This document shows, piece by piece, positions 26,301 through 39,300 of a DNA stretch of 64,000 bases. This DNA comes from Pempheris klunzingeri. Its lineage: Eukaryota; Chordata; Actinopteri; Acropomatiformes; Pempheridae. The first letter of the stretch is position 1. The number at the start of each line of letters is the position of its first letter. The notes under the pieces are model-generated. The model was not told where the DNA came from and searched no databases. It saw only the letters and a list, made by a program, of their open reading frames with translations. The DNA is taken from NCBI RefSeq assembly GCF_042242105.1, contig NC_092032.1, forward strand, positions 9,812,415 through 9,876,414, given 5' to 3'. The translations under genes were made by a program, and so were the position numbers.

Positions 26301-26932
26301 AGGAAGATGAGGTTTGCTGAGATCAGCCCTAATAAACATCAATTTTGATCAACTAATTCAACTAATTTATCAGTTTCTATAAAGTCCTCTGACAAGTCAG
26401 CCAAAGAAGCAGGACTAAGAGCTCAACATCCCTCCAGAAAAACCTAAAATAATTTGGTAAGAACAGAGGAAGTAACATTCAGAGCAGCAAGCACAGACTG
26501 TTAGATCTATTTTTGGGAGAATCAGTCATGAAACTTTATTGTTAAAATGTCTCATCACGCTCAGAGGAGGAGAACTTTGCTCTCTTTATAAAAAAAAAAA
26601 AAAAGGTGGATTAAATATGACTTCAAGTCGCTCAACGTGAGTTTTATTTTATTTTTTTTTCTCCATATCTGCTCAGTTGAAAGCACATATCCTCACACCA
26701 CATGTCAAGCCTCTTCTTTTAATTCCTCCCTCGCGGTTTAATGTCAGCCTGTAAACGCGTTAAAATTATGCAAATAAAGAAGTGAGTGAGCTGAGTTACT
26801 GGGCTGATTTTCCTCCGCTACATTCCTGCTTTTAACACAACCCCCATGATGGCAATATGTGGTATATTTGTCACTCCACGGTCTACCGGACTCTGAACTG
26901 AACTGGTTTCTCCTGCGGTCTCGGTGTCCTCT

Positions 26933-26950
26933 GGGGGGGGGGGGGGGGGG
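26933..26950. repeat. Poly-G tract
   Basis: About 18 consecutive G residues followed by CGCACAC; no gene nearby. Confidence 0.8.
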
Positions 26951-28149
26951 CGCACACTCCAGGCGCTTACATAACGCTCGGTCTGTTTATTCCGCCTCTC
27001 CGTTACGCAGCGCCGAGACGCCGATACAGCAGCTTCTTTTTGAAGATTTCGTTGACTTGATCGTTTGTTAATTGTACCACTGCGTGCGCACCTTGAAACC
27101 CCCCCCAGTGCCTAACGAATAAAGCAGGTTATTGGAGCTCAGCGGGCCTGGGGGGGTGAGGTGGGGCTGGGGGTGCTTTACGCACAGTCAGGACCGCAAC
27201 GCTGCGTATTGACGCTTGGGGTTTGGTTGGAAAATGCGTCTCAAAGTGGGATCCGGGCACCTCAAGGGGTGCTTGAATGGACTCTGGGGGGTCCCGCAGC
27301 AAGCAGGGCATTATGTATTTACTATATGTGTGTAAATTAACTCACATGGAAACATCCTGATTAAATTTGCACGCAGGGAATCAAATATAGGTTTCACCCC
27401 TGCGACTGATTGTCTTCATATGCAGTTAAACCTATATTAAATCGACAATAAAACCTCACTATTTAGTTTTTCTGGGAGGGGATCAAATGAAATTGGTTTG
27501 TGTTTCTGTGATCAGGTGTGTTTACTTCGTGTTTGTATGACGTGAAGACGTCTGCGAGCTCCTGAGCAGGACAGACGAAAACGAAATCGCCCAAATATGC
27601 GCGTATTCTGTATAAAAAATGGACCGAGAAAATGTGTTTGATTCCCCCCGCTGTGCCCCTCTCTGGTGCCGTCAGCTCCAGCAGATGCTGCGGTCTGACA
27701 GCCCCCCCTGCCGGCCACAAGGAGGAGTGGGAAATTCTCTTAAAGGGGATGTCTGGAAAACCGGAAAAGGTTTTTAAGGTGGATCGGTGGAGTTAGCTGC
27801 ACGACGAGGACGGTTTTACACCAAAGGGCTCACAGGGCAAACTGGACCCAAACGACACACATCCACCGGTTCGGTTGTGTTGATGCATTTCCAAGCCCAA
27901 CAGCTCTGAGGTGCTCTGCAAAATTATGCTTCTTGACAGGGAGTCCAAGCTGGAGCCTCCACTGCTACCTGTCTTAAACCAGCAAGTCCACAAACACCTC
28001 TAATGGTGAGATCTTTGTTTCCCCATCATTTCTACTTTTAAAACGACGTCTTTGAAGAGTTTCCCTTCATTTAAGCGAATAAGTAGCGACCCAGATCCAA
28101 GCAGAGTGGCGGTTTTACGCACTGATGCACACAGATGAAACCCAACTGT

Positions 28150-28230
28150 AGGACCCGTCACCCCCGTTGTCATTTTACTCATCATAAAAAAAATATTTTA
28201 AGACTCAGAATAAAACTAAACGGTCCATGA
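28150..28230. repeat. Dispersed repeat, copy 1 of 2 in window
   Basis: This stretch shares clear similarity with 46531-46606. Both contain CCGTTGTCATTT, then TATTTTAAGACTCAGA, then TAAAACTAA and GGTCCA in the same order and spacing. The copies are 18 kb apart, the second inside pkd1l1. It is probably a fragment of an interspersed element of unknown family. Confidence 0.6.
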
Positions 28231-29141
28231 GATGGAAATATTTTTCATACTGCAGCTCACTGTGTGTGAGCTTTATAGGGATTTAATGGCGCAGTCAGGC
28301 CGGCTGGCAGAAGGATGGTCCCTAAAAAAAAGCCTCCATATTCCTGATGGCAAAATAAAACAGAGATGTGAATAGTTTGGGCTGCTGTTGAAGATTCAAC
28401 ATGCTGTGTTTAAAGTTGATGAAACGATAGAGACCAGTCTCCGTCTCTCAGGTGGTCCAGTCGGCTTCAAATAGCTGTTTACGGAATCAAATCAATAATG
28501 GGATTTTTCCTGGTGGCTCGACGCAGCACGGAAATAATTCATCTTCCTGTGATTCAGGCTGTGGGGCCTTTGTGATTCATGTAGGCACCTGGACAGGTCA
28601 CTTTAGGCCACTTCAGTTTTATCATATAATGAATGTACAGGCAGGTCTTTACATTATGCGTGCACACCAGGGCTAGATAAAATAACAGGAACAACACATC
28701 ATTTTCAGCAGTTTTCTTGCGTTTTGTCAGACGTGCTGAATAATTTCCTTCGCCTCGTTAATTTTTGGAGAGTTTGTGACAAAAGAACCAGCAGCTCAGA
28801 CAGCAACACGGGCCTTTGTTCCTCTGGAAGTTGCTTTATTTTGCATGAAAACCTCACTAGTAAAACCCACAGCTGTGCAAGTAGTATTCAGCTTGTGCTA
28901 CTGGTGACCTTTGAAATTGTGATTTGTATACGGAGCAGACAAAGCACGGCATTAACGTGGGATAATAACGAAGCAGCTTTATATAAATTCTGATAATGAC
29001 CCCATACACAAAATACAGGAGCACTGGGTCAGTCAAGACCCTCACCGGCACTGCAGGAAATACACACAGCTTTACATAAAAAGCTCCCACACACTCTCAC
29101 TAGCATTTAATGAAGTTCATTTGCACACAGTCCCTGTCTGC

Positions 29142-29160
29142 CCCCCCCCCCCCCCCCCCC
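29142..29160. repeat. Poly-C tract upstream of pkd1l1
   Basis: About 19 C residues ending roughly 107 bp before the pkd1l1 start codon, in the presumed promoter or 5' UTR. Confidence 0.8.
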
Positions 29161-29267
29161 ACCAGGTATGCACAGAGACTGTGGTGTCAGAGCACCTGCA
29201 GTCCTCCTCCATCCCTCCTTCCTCCTCACAGGACAGCCGAGCCTCTGCTCTTGCTGCGGCCTCAGAC

Positions 29268-32200
29268 ATGTCCGGTGCTTTTGTCTTCACGCTCCTTTCA
29301 TCGCTCCCGTTTCTTCACCGCCTGTCTGTGGCTCTTCCCCCATCAGATCCCGAGAAGTCGCCGTGGTTCGTGGGGTGCGTGAACGCCAGCGGCAGACTTT
29401 ATGCACCCAAAGGTGCCCGTGACCTTGACCCGGTAGCCTGCTCTGCGCGTTGCCTGGATGAGGGGTGAGTTTGGGGGAAACCGTATGAAAGCATGTGGAG
29501 TCAGATGTATTTCAGCTAAAGTCGGGTTGTGTGTTTGTGTAAAATAATGGAGGAAATCCACTTCATGATTTAAAAAAAAAAAAAAGATTCCTGTTGAGAG
29601 CAGCAGTTTTTCAATGTGACACAAATAATCTTGTATTAGAATCATCTCCTTATGAAAGAAAACAGTCCTTCAAACGTGTATGCTGAATAGCTGTGATCAT
29701 TCTGAAATATTTTAGATATTAGAATTTAATTTCCAACACCAGGCCAGATTTTTAATACATATATGACATAAAAGTACATTTTTTTTCCTCTTATCAAAAA
29801 AAATATGAACATTAACTCAATGGGTGTAAATGTTTGTATTTAAGACATTTCTTTCAATAATTAGAAACTCTAAACATTAGAATAAAATGTGAGCTTTGCT
29901 CTCAGTCAGAGATATTGGCTGACTTTTCCCCATCTCAGACATATTTTTTAGATTCAGTGCTACAACATGTGGCTTATTGCTGTGTCTCAGGACATCTTAA
30001 CATGAGCTCTGAGTTGAGCTGCATGCAGATATTTGATTAACCTCCAGTATTTGTTGTTGAAGGCACCACGGTGCAGCGTTGACCTCAGAGGATTGTTACT
30101 GTGGCAACTGGCAGCAGGGTTTGGTGGCCAGTGAGTGTCTGAACATCTCAGCATCTTGCAGGGGAGGAAGTCAGGATGTCAGAGGAGACAGTGAGAGACG
30201 AAGGTGAGACAGACTGCTGCCTCGTCCTTTCTCCCTCAGCCTCTCTGGGTCTGTTTCACGTCCTGATCCATGAGTGACCGAAGGCGCAGACTTCTGCATT
30301 AGACTGTGAATCCTTTCTTTTCCAGTGTCCTCTGCTTGCCTGTTGGAGGTGGACCAGGAAGTGCAGCGTTCTACAGAGCTGAAGGACCATTTCTGCACAG
30401 TGTTCGTCTATCTGCCTCTCCAGACACAGTGCATGCTGGGAAGGCTTTTGTTGTGGAAGTTTCAGGAAACCTGGCTGGACGCCCCAACCAGACCACAGGT
30501 CAGCTGCTGCTTTACACATGTGTAGCTCTTGGAAACATGACGTTACAAATACTTTCTGACTTGGCAAAGAGAGTTTGTTTTGACTGAAATGTTTTCTCCT
30601 TTACATATATGTGAAAATGCTGCAGAAATATTATTTCTTTAACATTTATTTTGTGGGACTGTAATTGTATAAATTATTTTTTTTAAATATTTGTTGTATA
30701 TTCTTTATAGTTTCACAGAAAGTAATTTGAGTTTTTGCCTGAATAATTTTATTATATAATGAATTATATTATTTATAATTACATGAATTCTATTATATCA
30801 TGTAGTATCATAAATGATTAATATTATTAAAGTGATTACAGAGAGAGTCTATGCACGCACATGTTGGTCTGCGCCAACTGTGGGCTCAATTTTAGAAAGA
30901 TCAAGTATTTGTGTAGGCAGTGTTTTTTTATTTATTTTATTTATTTGAATTTTTAAAGGTTCACTTATTTTACAAGAAAATATGTTCTTGCAAAAAACAG
31001 CCAAAGCCATCTTACAAAAAAATCTACATGTTTAGACATAAACTAGAATCAAGCTGCACAAAGGTCTGTGTTGCAATGAAAAACATATTTTCCATTATTG
31101 TTTCTTAAATACTGCACACCTCCTGTTTAATGTGGTTAGAAATAATCTACAATAATTTATCTATATTGGATTAATACAAATTAATGCAAGTTATATAAAT
31201 ATGACTATGAACAGTGATATAAATGATCTGATTCTAAAATGATTATTTTTGAGTAAATATTTAGCCTCTGTTGTGCTGACCAATATTTAATTCAAAGTGC
31301 TAACTAGTTTTACTCTGAAATAATTAACACACAGAGAAAAAAATCAGGATATTTGACTAATGTTTATCATAAGAAAATATTTGTAGCATACATTATTGTT
31401 TGAAATGAGTTTTTCTGTGATTTATTTTTTTTCTTTTTAGGGATTTGGGGTCTGCGAGGGCAGGACCTCTCTTATGTCACTGTTGAGTTTCATGAAACGA
31501 CCCCTGAAGGTCAAAGTTCACGCCGTGTCAGCGTGTCAGATGATGGCTCCTTTGTTCTAACGTCTGACTGGATTTTGGAAACTCCAGGAAAATATGAACT
31601 CAGTACGTCAACAAGAGCAAACATATTTTGTGAAAAAATGAATTACTCAACTGACGATGAAAAATATTTGTTATGATGTTGTAACCCTCTGTCTCCTCTT
31701 ATCCTGTCATTTTCTGTTCAGACGTCAGCGTCTCCAACCCCCTCTCCACTCTCTCCTCCACCCTCCACCTCTCCGTGTTGCAGCCCGCTCCACACAGCCT
31801 GCTGATCTCCTTGTTTCATGGCCCCCTGGGCATCCCCTCCTGCATCCCTTTCCTACAGACAGACTCCAACAAAGTGGAGGCAGTGTACCTGGGTGACCCC
31901 GTCACACTGCGGGCAGACATGGGTGATGGTCCACCGGTAGAGTTTTATTGGTCGTTTACTCACGAGGAAAAAGAGAGAAACATGGAGGGTAGAAAGGCAG
32001 CTTGCCTTCCCAACTCAGACTGTCTGAGCAGCACTGTGGTAAGACGGGCCATTGATGAATATCTCAAAATTAATTTTTCAGCATTTAAGGCTGAAGTTCC
32101 CTCTTCTTAACTCATCACAATGTATTCTAACAGCCTGGTAGTGGATTAATAAATCATCAAAACCTCGTAGTCTAAGCTAAATGAAGCAACTTTGGCAAAT

Positions 32201-33339
32201 TCAATGACAACGAGGTTAAAAAAAAAAAAGTGTCAGCATTACAATAAATGAATAAATGATGTTAAGGTCAGCCTGCTCATGTTTACAATCCAGTGTGCTT
32301 TATAACAAAGAATATCAAAAAGATTACAACCCTTTCAATATCAAGAAGAAATAAAAAATCAGTAGCTACCTCTGGGGTCTCTTATCAGCTTCAGACATGG
32401 AGGTATTGCACATTATCTTTTTCTGAATAGCCGGGGCTGTTGTGAATAACTGCATTCAAGATTTATGATGGGTTGTATATTTGTAGAAATTCTGTTATGC
32501 AGGTGTCTCATCTGACAAATTAGTCAAATCTAGGGAGATTTTAAAAAAAATGACAACAGAATATATAAATAGCAGCCAAAAATGGATCAAATGCGGCAAT
32601 AAACGTTTGTTTTACTCACATTAAATTATGTTTCTTATTTAAGAGGCATCAAGGGTCAACAGTAAGTAGAAACATCACAAGTCAAAAACACATCCAATAA
32701 TCTGGTGAATTATGGTGTAAATCTTTCTAGCCTCCATTAACCAGAAAGGGACACAACCCAACTCTGATGCACATATTTAAGGTTATAGTAACCACACACA
32801 AGGAGGGATTATAACCAAGTATGTTCACTCGCGGAGAGATACACCAATTGGTTCATCTGCAAACCTGATTTAAGCAGCAGGCAGAACTGCAGGGACTGAT
32901 GGTGGGTTAAACAGAGAAATGCTGTAATATTTCTGAGCTGAAATGTCTCTGGAACGAGGTCATTTTAGTGCTGTTTAGAGAATTTGGTTTTGATTAATTG
33001 TTTTGTAGATAAAGACACCAAAAACTATATAAAAAAACCTAAAAAAATACATAGTAAAAATTAACAAGGTGTCTGTTGGTGTGGAAACATTGCTGTTCTC
33101 TTTGGTGATTTGGTGATTTAGGATGATAAAAAGGATGTTTTTGTTATTGAAAAAGTAGTCAGAAAAGTATTAAAGAACTAACTATTGGTTCTCAAATTTT
33201 CCCGGTCAACTGTCATATTTTTAATGTGATGATTAATCTTAAATGTCCCCAGAACTGGACCTTTGAAACAGAGGGAGTTTACATGGTGTCAGTGAACGCC
33301 TCAGGTGCCAATGGATGGACACAGGAGACAATTCATCTT
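29268..33339 (+). other. pkd1l1: pkd1l1 exons 1-6: signal peptide, WSC, PKD-like
   Basis: Exons: 29268-29464, 30063-30203, 30326-30498, 31441-31602, 31722-32038, 33253-33339. The ATG at 29268 starts [20 protein letters not shown], a good signal peptide. An upstream in-frame ATG at 29121 would add a Pro-rich stretch (from the poly-C tract) and hide the signal, so it was not chosen. WSC domain, about residues 33-110: [42 protein letters not shown]. Its cysteine spacing and CYCG motif are diagnostic of this carbohydrate-binding module. Exons 3-4 and 5-6 each encode a beta-rich unit ending in a PKD-type strand ([30 protein letters not shown]), so probably two diverged PKD repeats. Confidence 0.8.
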
Positions 33340-36300
33340 GTGAGTTTCATTCACTGAAAGTATTATGCTCATGTTTATTATTGATCAAAGAATTAATCCG
33401 GGGATATTTTAAATCCCTTGAAAAGAGCAAAATCAACAATGTGTTAGTCTCTTGCTCAAGACTTCCCCAGCCTGACTGTGGCTCTCAGAAAAAAGCCCAT
33501 TGGTTCCTACTAAAGATCTAAATCGTTAAAAACGCCTCACAAATATAGTTTCATTTTTAAAAAAGACTCAACAATTTCTTAAAACAGCTGGGCATTGTAG
33601 TTTACAGCAAACGTTACTCAAATGACAGTAAATGAGGCATTTGTTGGGAACTATTTTCAGCTGCGGATTAATACACATTTGGTAACTTAACAAGAGGAAT
33701 AACCTAAACAGACTTTGGTGTGCAATACTTATTTGTGGAATCAATTCATTGTGTTTTTTGGTCTTTTCATGCGATTTGCCGACATTAAGAGAAATACAAA
33801 GTATGACTTATCCTTTAATCGCTCATTTGCACTTATACTTGCAGGTGGTGGTGCGTCTGGCCGTCTCTGACCTCAGAGTGAGTGTATCAGGGGATGGGCT
33901 GACCTCCGGAGAGGGCGTTTCTGTGGACACGGAGCTGTTCACCACCATGAAGCACCTCCTCATCCTCAACCTCACGCTGAACGCCGAATACGGCAGCACT
34001 GATGCGAAGGATAATTTAAGCAGCACTGACGGAGGTGACTTTAGTAATGACAATAAAAGCATCAGCGACAACACCACTGACATTCATGATGCTGAAAATC
34101 ATTCAAGCAAAATGACTCACCAGGAAAACTGTAACCATGGCAACACCAGCAATGCTCACAGTCTCAATCAAAGTCACAGTAACATCTATTGTCACATTGG
34201 CACCCACTCATGTCTTTGCTCTTATAATAACCTTCAAACCTCCAGCCGCTCCAGCTGCCAATTGCTCCTCCACCTCTACCTCCACTGCCGCCTCCCCACA
34301 GCTGCAGGACGGTACCACCTCACAGCGTCTGTTCTCTCCACTTCTGATCCCCCGTCAGTGCTGCTCTCCACCGTCTTGCCACGAGCCTTGATGGTGTATG
34401 AGTGTATATGTGTCCTGAGGCCTTCTGGGAGTTGGAAGTCAGCAGTTTCAACACGTGCAGGATTCAGCCTGGAGGTCGTCAGCCCCGCCAGCAGACTGGG
34501 GTCGAGAGTGATTTGGACTTTTAGTTTGGATGCTGTTATTTTGATGAACAGGACTACGGAAGAGTGGAACTTAAATGTGTCTTTCACAACAGCAGGCTGC
34601 TATGAAGTGACAGTTAAGGCCTTTAACCCGACCAGCTGGGCCTCATTCTGCACACACATCCTCGTTCAAGATCCAGTCGGAGAGCTGGTGTTAAACGCTC
34701 CCAGTGTGATCACAACACATCAGAATCAGTCCGTTTCATTTAGCGTGACAGCTGGGTCGAATGTGACTGTGTCTCTGCTGGTGAATGCAACACTACTGTA
34801 CAGAAACAGCAGTTACGCTACAGGAGAAGAGGCAGCGGTGGTTTTGCTTTTCGACCACACCGGGACGGTTGTGGTTGAGCTTCGAGCTGAGAATCGAGTG
34901 TCTTCTGAGAACAAAAGCGCGAGGGTTTGTGTTGAGGGGAACAGGAAGCCGTCACCACAAGTTACAGCTAATCCAACATGGCAACCACCTACCGGTCAAA
35001 GTCCTGTTCGCAGCCTTGCAGACAATGGTGAGTAAGTATTTCTAACTAACACCCACTGAGCAGTACCAAACATTTGAACATTAATTAAGCATTTTAGAAA
35101 ATGAGTGTGACTTTCTTTTCTTGTAAATGTGTCAGATTTTTATCTTTAATCAGTGTCTAAACACTTTGATTGTATGACAAATTTCTCAAATAATTTCACA
35201 GTTCTTTTTAGACTGTCAAAGAAAATGAAAGCTTTTGTGATGCTTGTTATTTGGCACCCTTAAGAAATAACAAAAACTGTTAAGCTTCAAAATCATGAAG
35301 TTGATAAAGAGTTGTCTAATCTGCCTTCGATGGGACATTACGCCAAGTTCTCCTATCAGGTCCATCTTTTGTTTTCTCCCTATGTTTGCACAACATAATA
35401 ATTATTAGTCTCTCATTAAGAATTGATATTTGTCCAGTATATTTAAATATAATGACAATGTGATGTGTGTTTTGACCCTGACAGTGCGGATTTATGCAGC
35501 AGAACAAGCTTATCCCACAAATATAGACGTAACTTTCATGGCTGTGGCTGATGTACCAGACCCTGTGGAGTTCCTCTGGCACTTTGGAGATGCGAGTTCA
35601 GCCAGAACCACCTCGAGGACCATCACCAAAAGATACCACCAACCTGGCAGGCATGTGGTACACACAGAATGACACAGTATTCAAAATACAGTTTATAGTA
35701 GTGCATTGTTTCATTGTACTCCAAATGACCCAAAAACTGTAAATTGTAAAGTTTCATCATGTGTGCCGCCAAGTTATTTCATAAAAGCACTTAGATAACC
35801 CGTTAAGAGAAATAAATGGAGATCGAGTACACAGGCAGATCTGTCCCTGAATAATACCAATATTCAGTCTCATATTTTCAACACCTAAACTTCTCATTCA
35901 AATCCCCCTCTTCAATGTAGATATGATGTAGTTGCTGTCATGTCAAGTGGTCGGACCTCTCGTACCTCCGCTGTGTTCCCACTGGTCGTCCAGAGAGCAG
36001 TGAAGCTCCACAGGCTGCTCCACCAGGCGTCTGTCCTGCAGAACCAAGCGGTGACGGTGAGTTGCCGGGTCAGTGCAGGGACCGACGCCACCTTCCTGTG
36101 GAGCTTTGGAGACGGAACGTCCAGGCTGGGACAGAGCACAGAACAGCACGTCTTCCACAGGTGACATTCACTATCAGTATTGATTTTTAGCTTTGTGGTA
36201 GCTCAAAGTTGGATGTTTTTAATAGAGCTCGACTTAAATCTATTGATATATATGGATATATCATAAAGAAATCCAATACAGAAACATAGTTACGTAGTTG

Positions 36301-39300
36301 TTCATTGCTCTGTAAATCTTAAAAATTTGCTGTAATGTGTATTTTAGCCTGTGTGTGTTTTTCTCTCTGCAGGACAGGAGAGTTCAGAGTGACAGTAACT
36401 GTGTCTAACCTGGTCAGCACTGCCTCTCTAACTAGCCACATCTTTGTTGTGGATCAGTATTGTCAGCCTCCACCAGTCAAAAACATGGGGCCTCTCAAAC
36501 TACAGGTACATTTTACCAGCAGCACTGTTACCTTGATCTTAACATGCGAACAGTACAATAAAACTTTCTCCTTTCCGGTCTCCAAGGTCAGACGATATGA
36601 GGTTATCCGTCTTGGGGTGACCTTTGAGGCTGAAGTTGACTGTGACGTTTCAGGAGGCCTTCACTACACCTGGACATTGTTTGACTCTGCAGGATGTGTC
36701 GTCCCTTTGCCTCTCATAGACACACACAGACAGAGCCTCGTAGTGCCCAGCCACCTCCTGCACTACGACACCTACAGCGCCATAGCCAGGGTATGTGAAA
36801 ACTGTCACTGGCACTGACCCTTTACCTGGGACTCTTTACGAGAATTAATGTTCCACTTCTGAACTTTCAGAAATGAGTGAGTGTGGTTTGACTCCAGTAG
36901 CTGTCGTTGCTCTGCAGGTTCAGGTGATTGGCAGCGTGGTGTACAGTAACTACAGTGTGAGAGTGCAGGTGAGACCAACCCCTCCTGTAGCCTTCATCCA
37001 GGGTGGCACCAACGTCTTCATTAACAACAGGAACGTCACCGTGGTAACCATGGACGGGCGGCGATCCTACGACCCCGACTTCCCCATGAACCCAGTCAGG
37101 TACAGAAACACCTTTGATGGATATGAGGGGTACGCTTGTTTCACTTCTGGAAGGATCTGAATCAAATGTGCATTCAAACTCAGCTCTATGTCTGATGTTC
37201 TCCTCACAGCTTCAGTTGGACGTGTAAACCAGTCAGCTCCATATCCAGCTCCTGTTTCCAACAAGACGTTCCCACTTCATCCCCCGTGTTCGTATTTCCT
37301 GCTAGTTCCCTAAAACGCAACTTTGACCAGTTCCAGTTCTCGCTCACCGTCCACAGCGGTGAGCGTTCAGCGCCATCGGAGACGTTCCTCACAGTAACGT
37401 CAACAGTGATCGGGTGAGAAGCACTATGTCTGAAGACTGTGGATGTGCATTAAACCATTTTTGCCTGCAAATAAAATAAATATCAAAGGGCAGATGAGAT
37501 TTGGAGGCTCTGAAGAGTAGTTGGCAGTATTAAAGAGCATGCTGATACACCCTGTGACACTCACCTCTTACCTCATCTGAATGTGTCCGATCCAGGAAAG
37601 TGTCAGTTTACTGCCCTCAGTGCCAGGGAGACCAGGTGAGCTGGGATCAGTCTTTCTTTGTCAGCGCCCTGTGTGAGGGCTGTGATCTTTCCCCAAACTA
37701 CATTCAATACACCTGGAGCCTGTACATGGTCAATGCCTCCTCCAAACCTGTCACAGAAGGTAAAAAAAGAGGACATGTACAGTAAATTGTCATATTATTT
37801 GCAAGAAGAAATTCTCCCCTTAATTCTCTTCTGTTCTGTTCTAGTCCCGTTTTGTCACACAGTGGATCTCAGTGCTCCGTCCACCATTGTAGAAGGTCCA
37901 GCCGCTTCCCCTCGGACTCGTGGGACTCATGCTGCAGATGCCTCACAGTACGCCCGAGCTGTCAGCACCGCTGCTCCCGTCTCTCTGATAGAGAATGCCT
38001 CTGAAACCAAAGCCAAAAAGCTCGATCTGAATGTGTCCGACAGCGGAACATCATCGAAGAATAACAGAAAGAAGTGGACTACGGCTGGTGTGTAATTAAA
38101 TGTGACTGCTGAGATACAGACGCGCCTGTAAAAATGGCTGCCACTAACTCTGACTTCTCTCTTTTCCTTGTCACACAGGCAGGACAGAACTGGAGCCTTC
38201 GCCTCTTTCTTCGCTAGTCAACATAAGAACAGCAGGATCGGGTGAGCCTGGCCAGCTGTGTGTACTGTCAGGGTGCTGCTGGCTTTTACTGTTTTTAAAA
38301 TGGTTTTGTGAAGAAAAGTGTGAATAACCACAATCACCATCAAGAAATGTTCAAAAAAAGCCTGAAGTAATAAACTGCAAGGTCATAGTTACAGTAAAAT
38401 GGATAGTTAATGAATTATTTAACAGCTTATCCGCTTCATGTGCAGGAGACGAGCCCTTTCATCACCCACTGGGGGAGCTTGACCCTCCAAAGCCTTCGTA
38501 CTCCTCTACTGAATACCAGCCGCCTGCCCGTCACAACAGTGGTGTGCTATATTCAGACAGCTTTGGCCAAAATGACGTTATCAGCGAATTCCCAAATGAT
38601 TTGGACTATTCTGCTGACGGGGAGTCTTTTTCTTTTCCTATCCCGGAGAGCGGAGACTTGGGAGGTCGTCCAGGTGAGACACAACTGAAAAAGTTCCAAC
38701 CCAGAACAAATTATGAGGAGAGATGGGAAACATTCACTATATTTCTTAGTCTGATTGTAACACAATTATTTAGATAAACACAATCTGTTTAGATGGTGCG
38801 TTAAAGCAGATTCTATTACAGATTCAGATTATGATGTTCCCTTGATGGATGCAGAGGAAGGAGACCCAGGGATATCGGCAGGAAGACCCACAGGTACAGT
38901 ACATGTCTGTGTTTGCTAATAGCCACGACTGTGGGAGGTTGTGTGTTAACTCATGCATACTCCCAGGTGTGGATGGCGAGAGCTTCAGTGCAGGAGATGA
39001 TTCAGTGTCTGACCCTGCATCGCCTGAAGACAAAGGGAGTAATCTGATGCATTCCAGGCCATCTGCTGTGATCCAGGAGCCGATCCTGCTGGATTTACCC
39101 CGTGACCCGGTCGACAGAGGCGTTTTTGAGTCCTACACTCACACAGGTACCTTCCTGTTCTCAGGAGCACTCATTTCTTTATCTCTCTTAATCCACCTAT
39201 CTCAGCCTTTTTAGTCACCATTCTCTCTCCATCTCTCCAGGAATTTCCTCCCCTTTGCTCCACTTCAAACCCTTCAGCCTGAGGCCTGGGAGCAGATACA

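Larger units (their letters stand above)
19001..29267. other. Non-coding interval between skida1 and pkd1l1
   Basis: About 10 kb without any open frame that carries a recognisable domain. It contains TG/CA microsatellites near 20.4-20.7 kb and 23.3 kb, a poly-G run (26,933-26,950) and a poly-C run (29,142-29,160). Several AT-rich, low-repeat blocks look like conserved regulatory elements by texture, for example 22,440-22,600 and 24,860-25,160. That reading is from base composition and TAAT/ATTA-type motifs only. Confidence 0.65.

Noticed and set aside
29121-29267. Upstream in-frame ATG for pkd1l1 at 29121.
   Set aside because: It would translate the poly-C tract and place 49 unrelated residues before a good signal peptide; the ATG at 29268 is preferred.
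30306-30587. Overlapping alternative frame across pkd1l1 exon 3 starting at 30325.
   Set aside because: Only the frame with [18 protein letters not shown] joins both neighbouring exons in phase.
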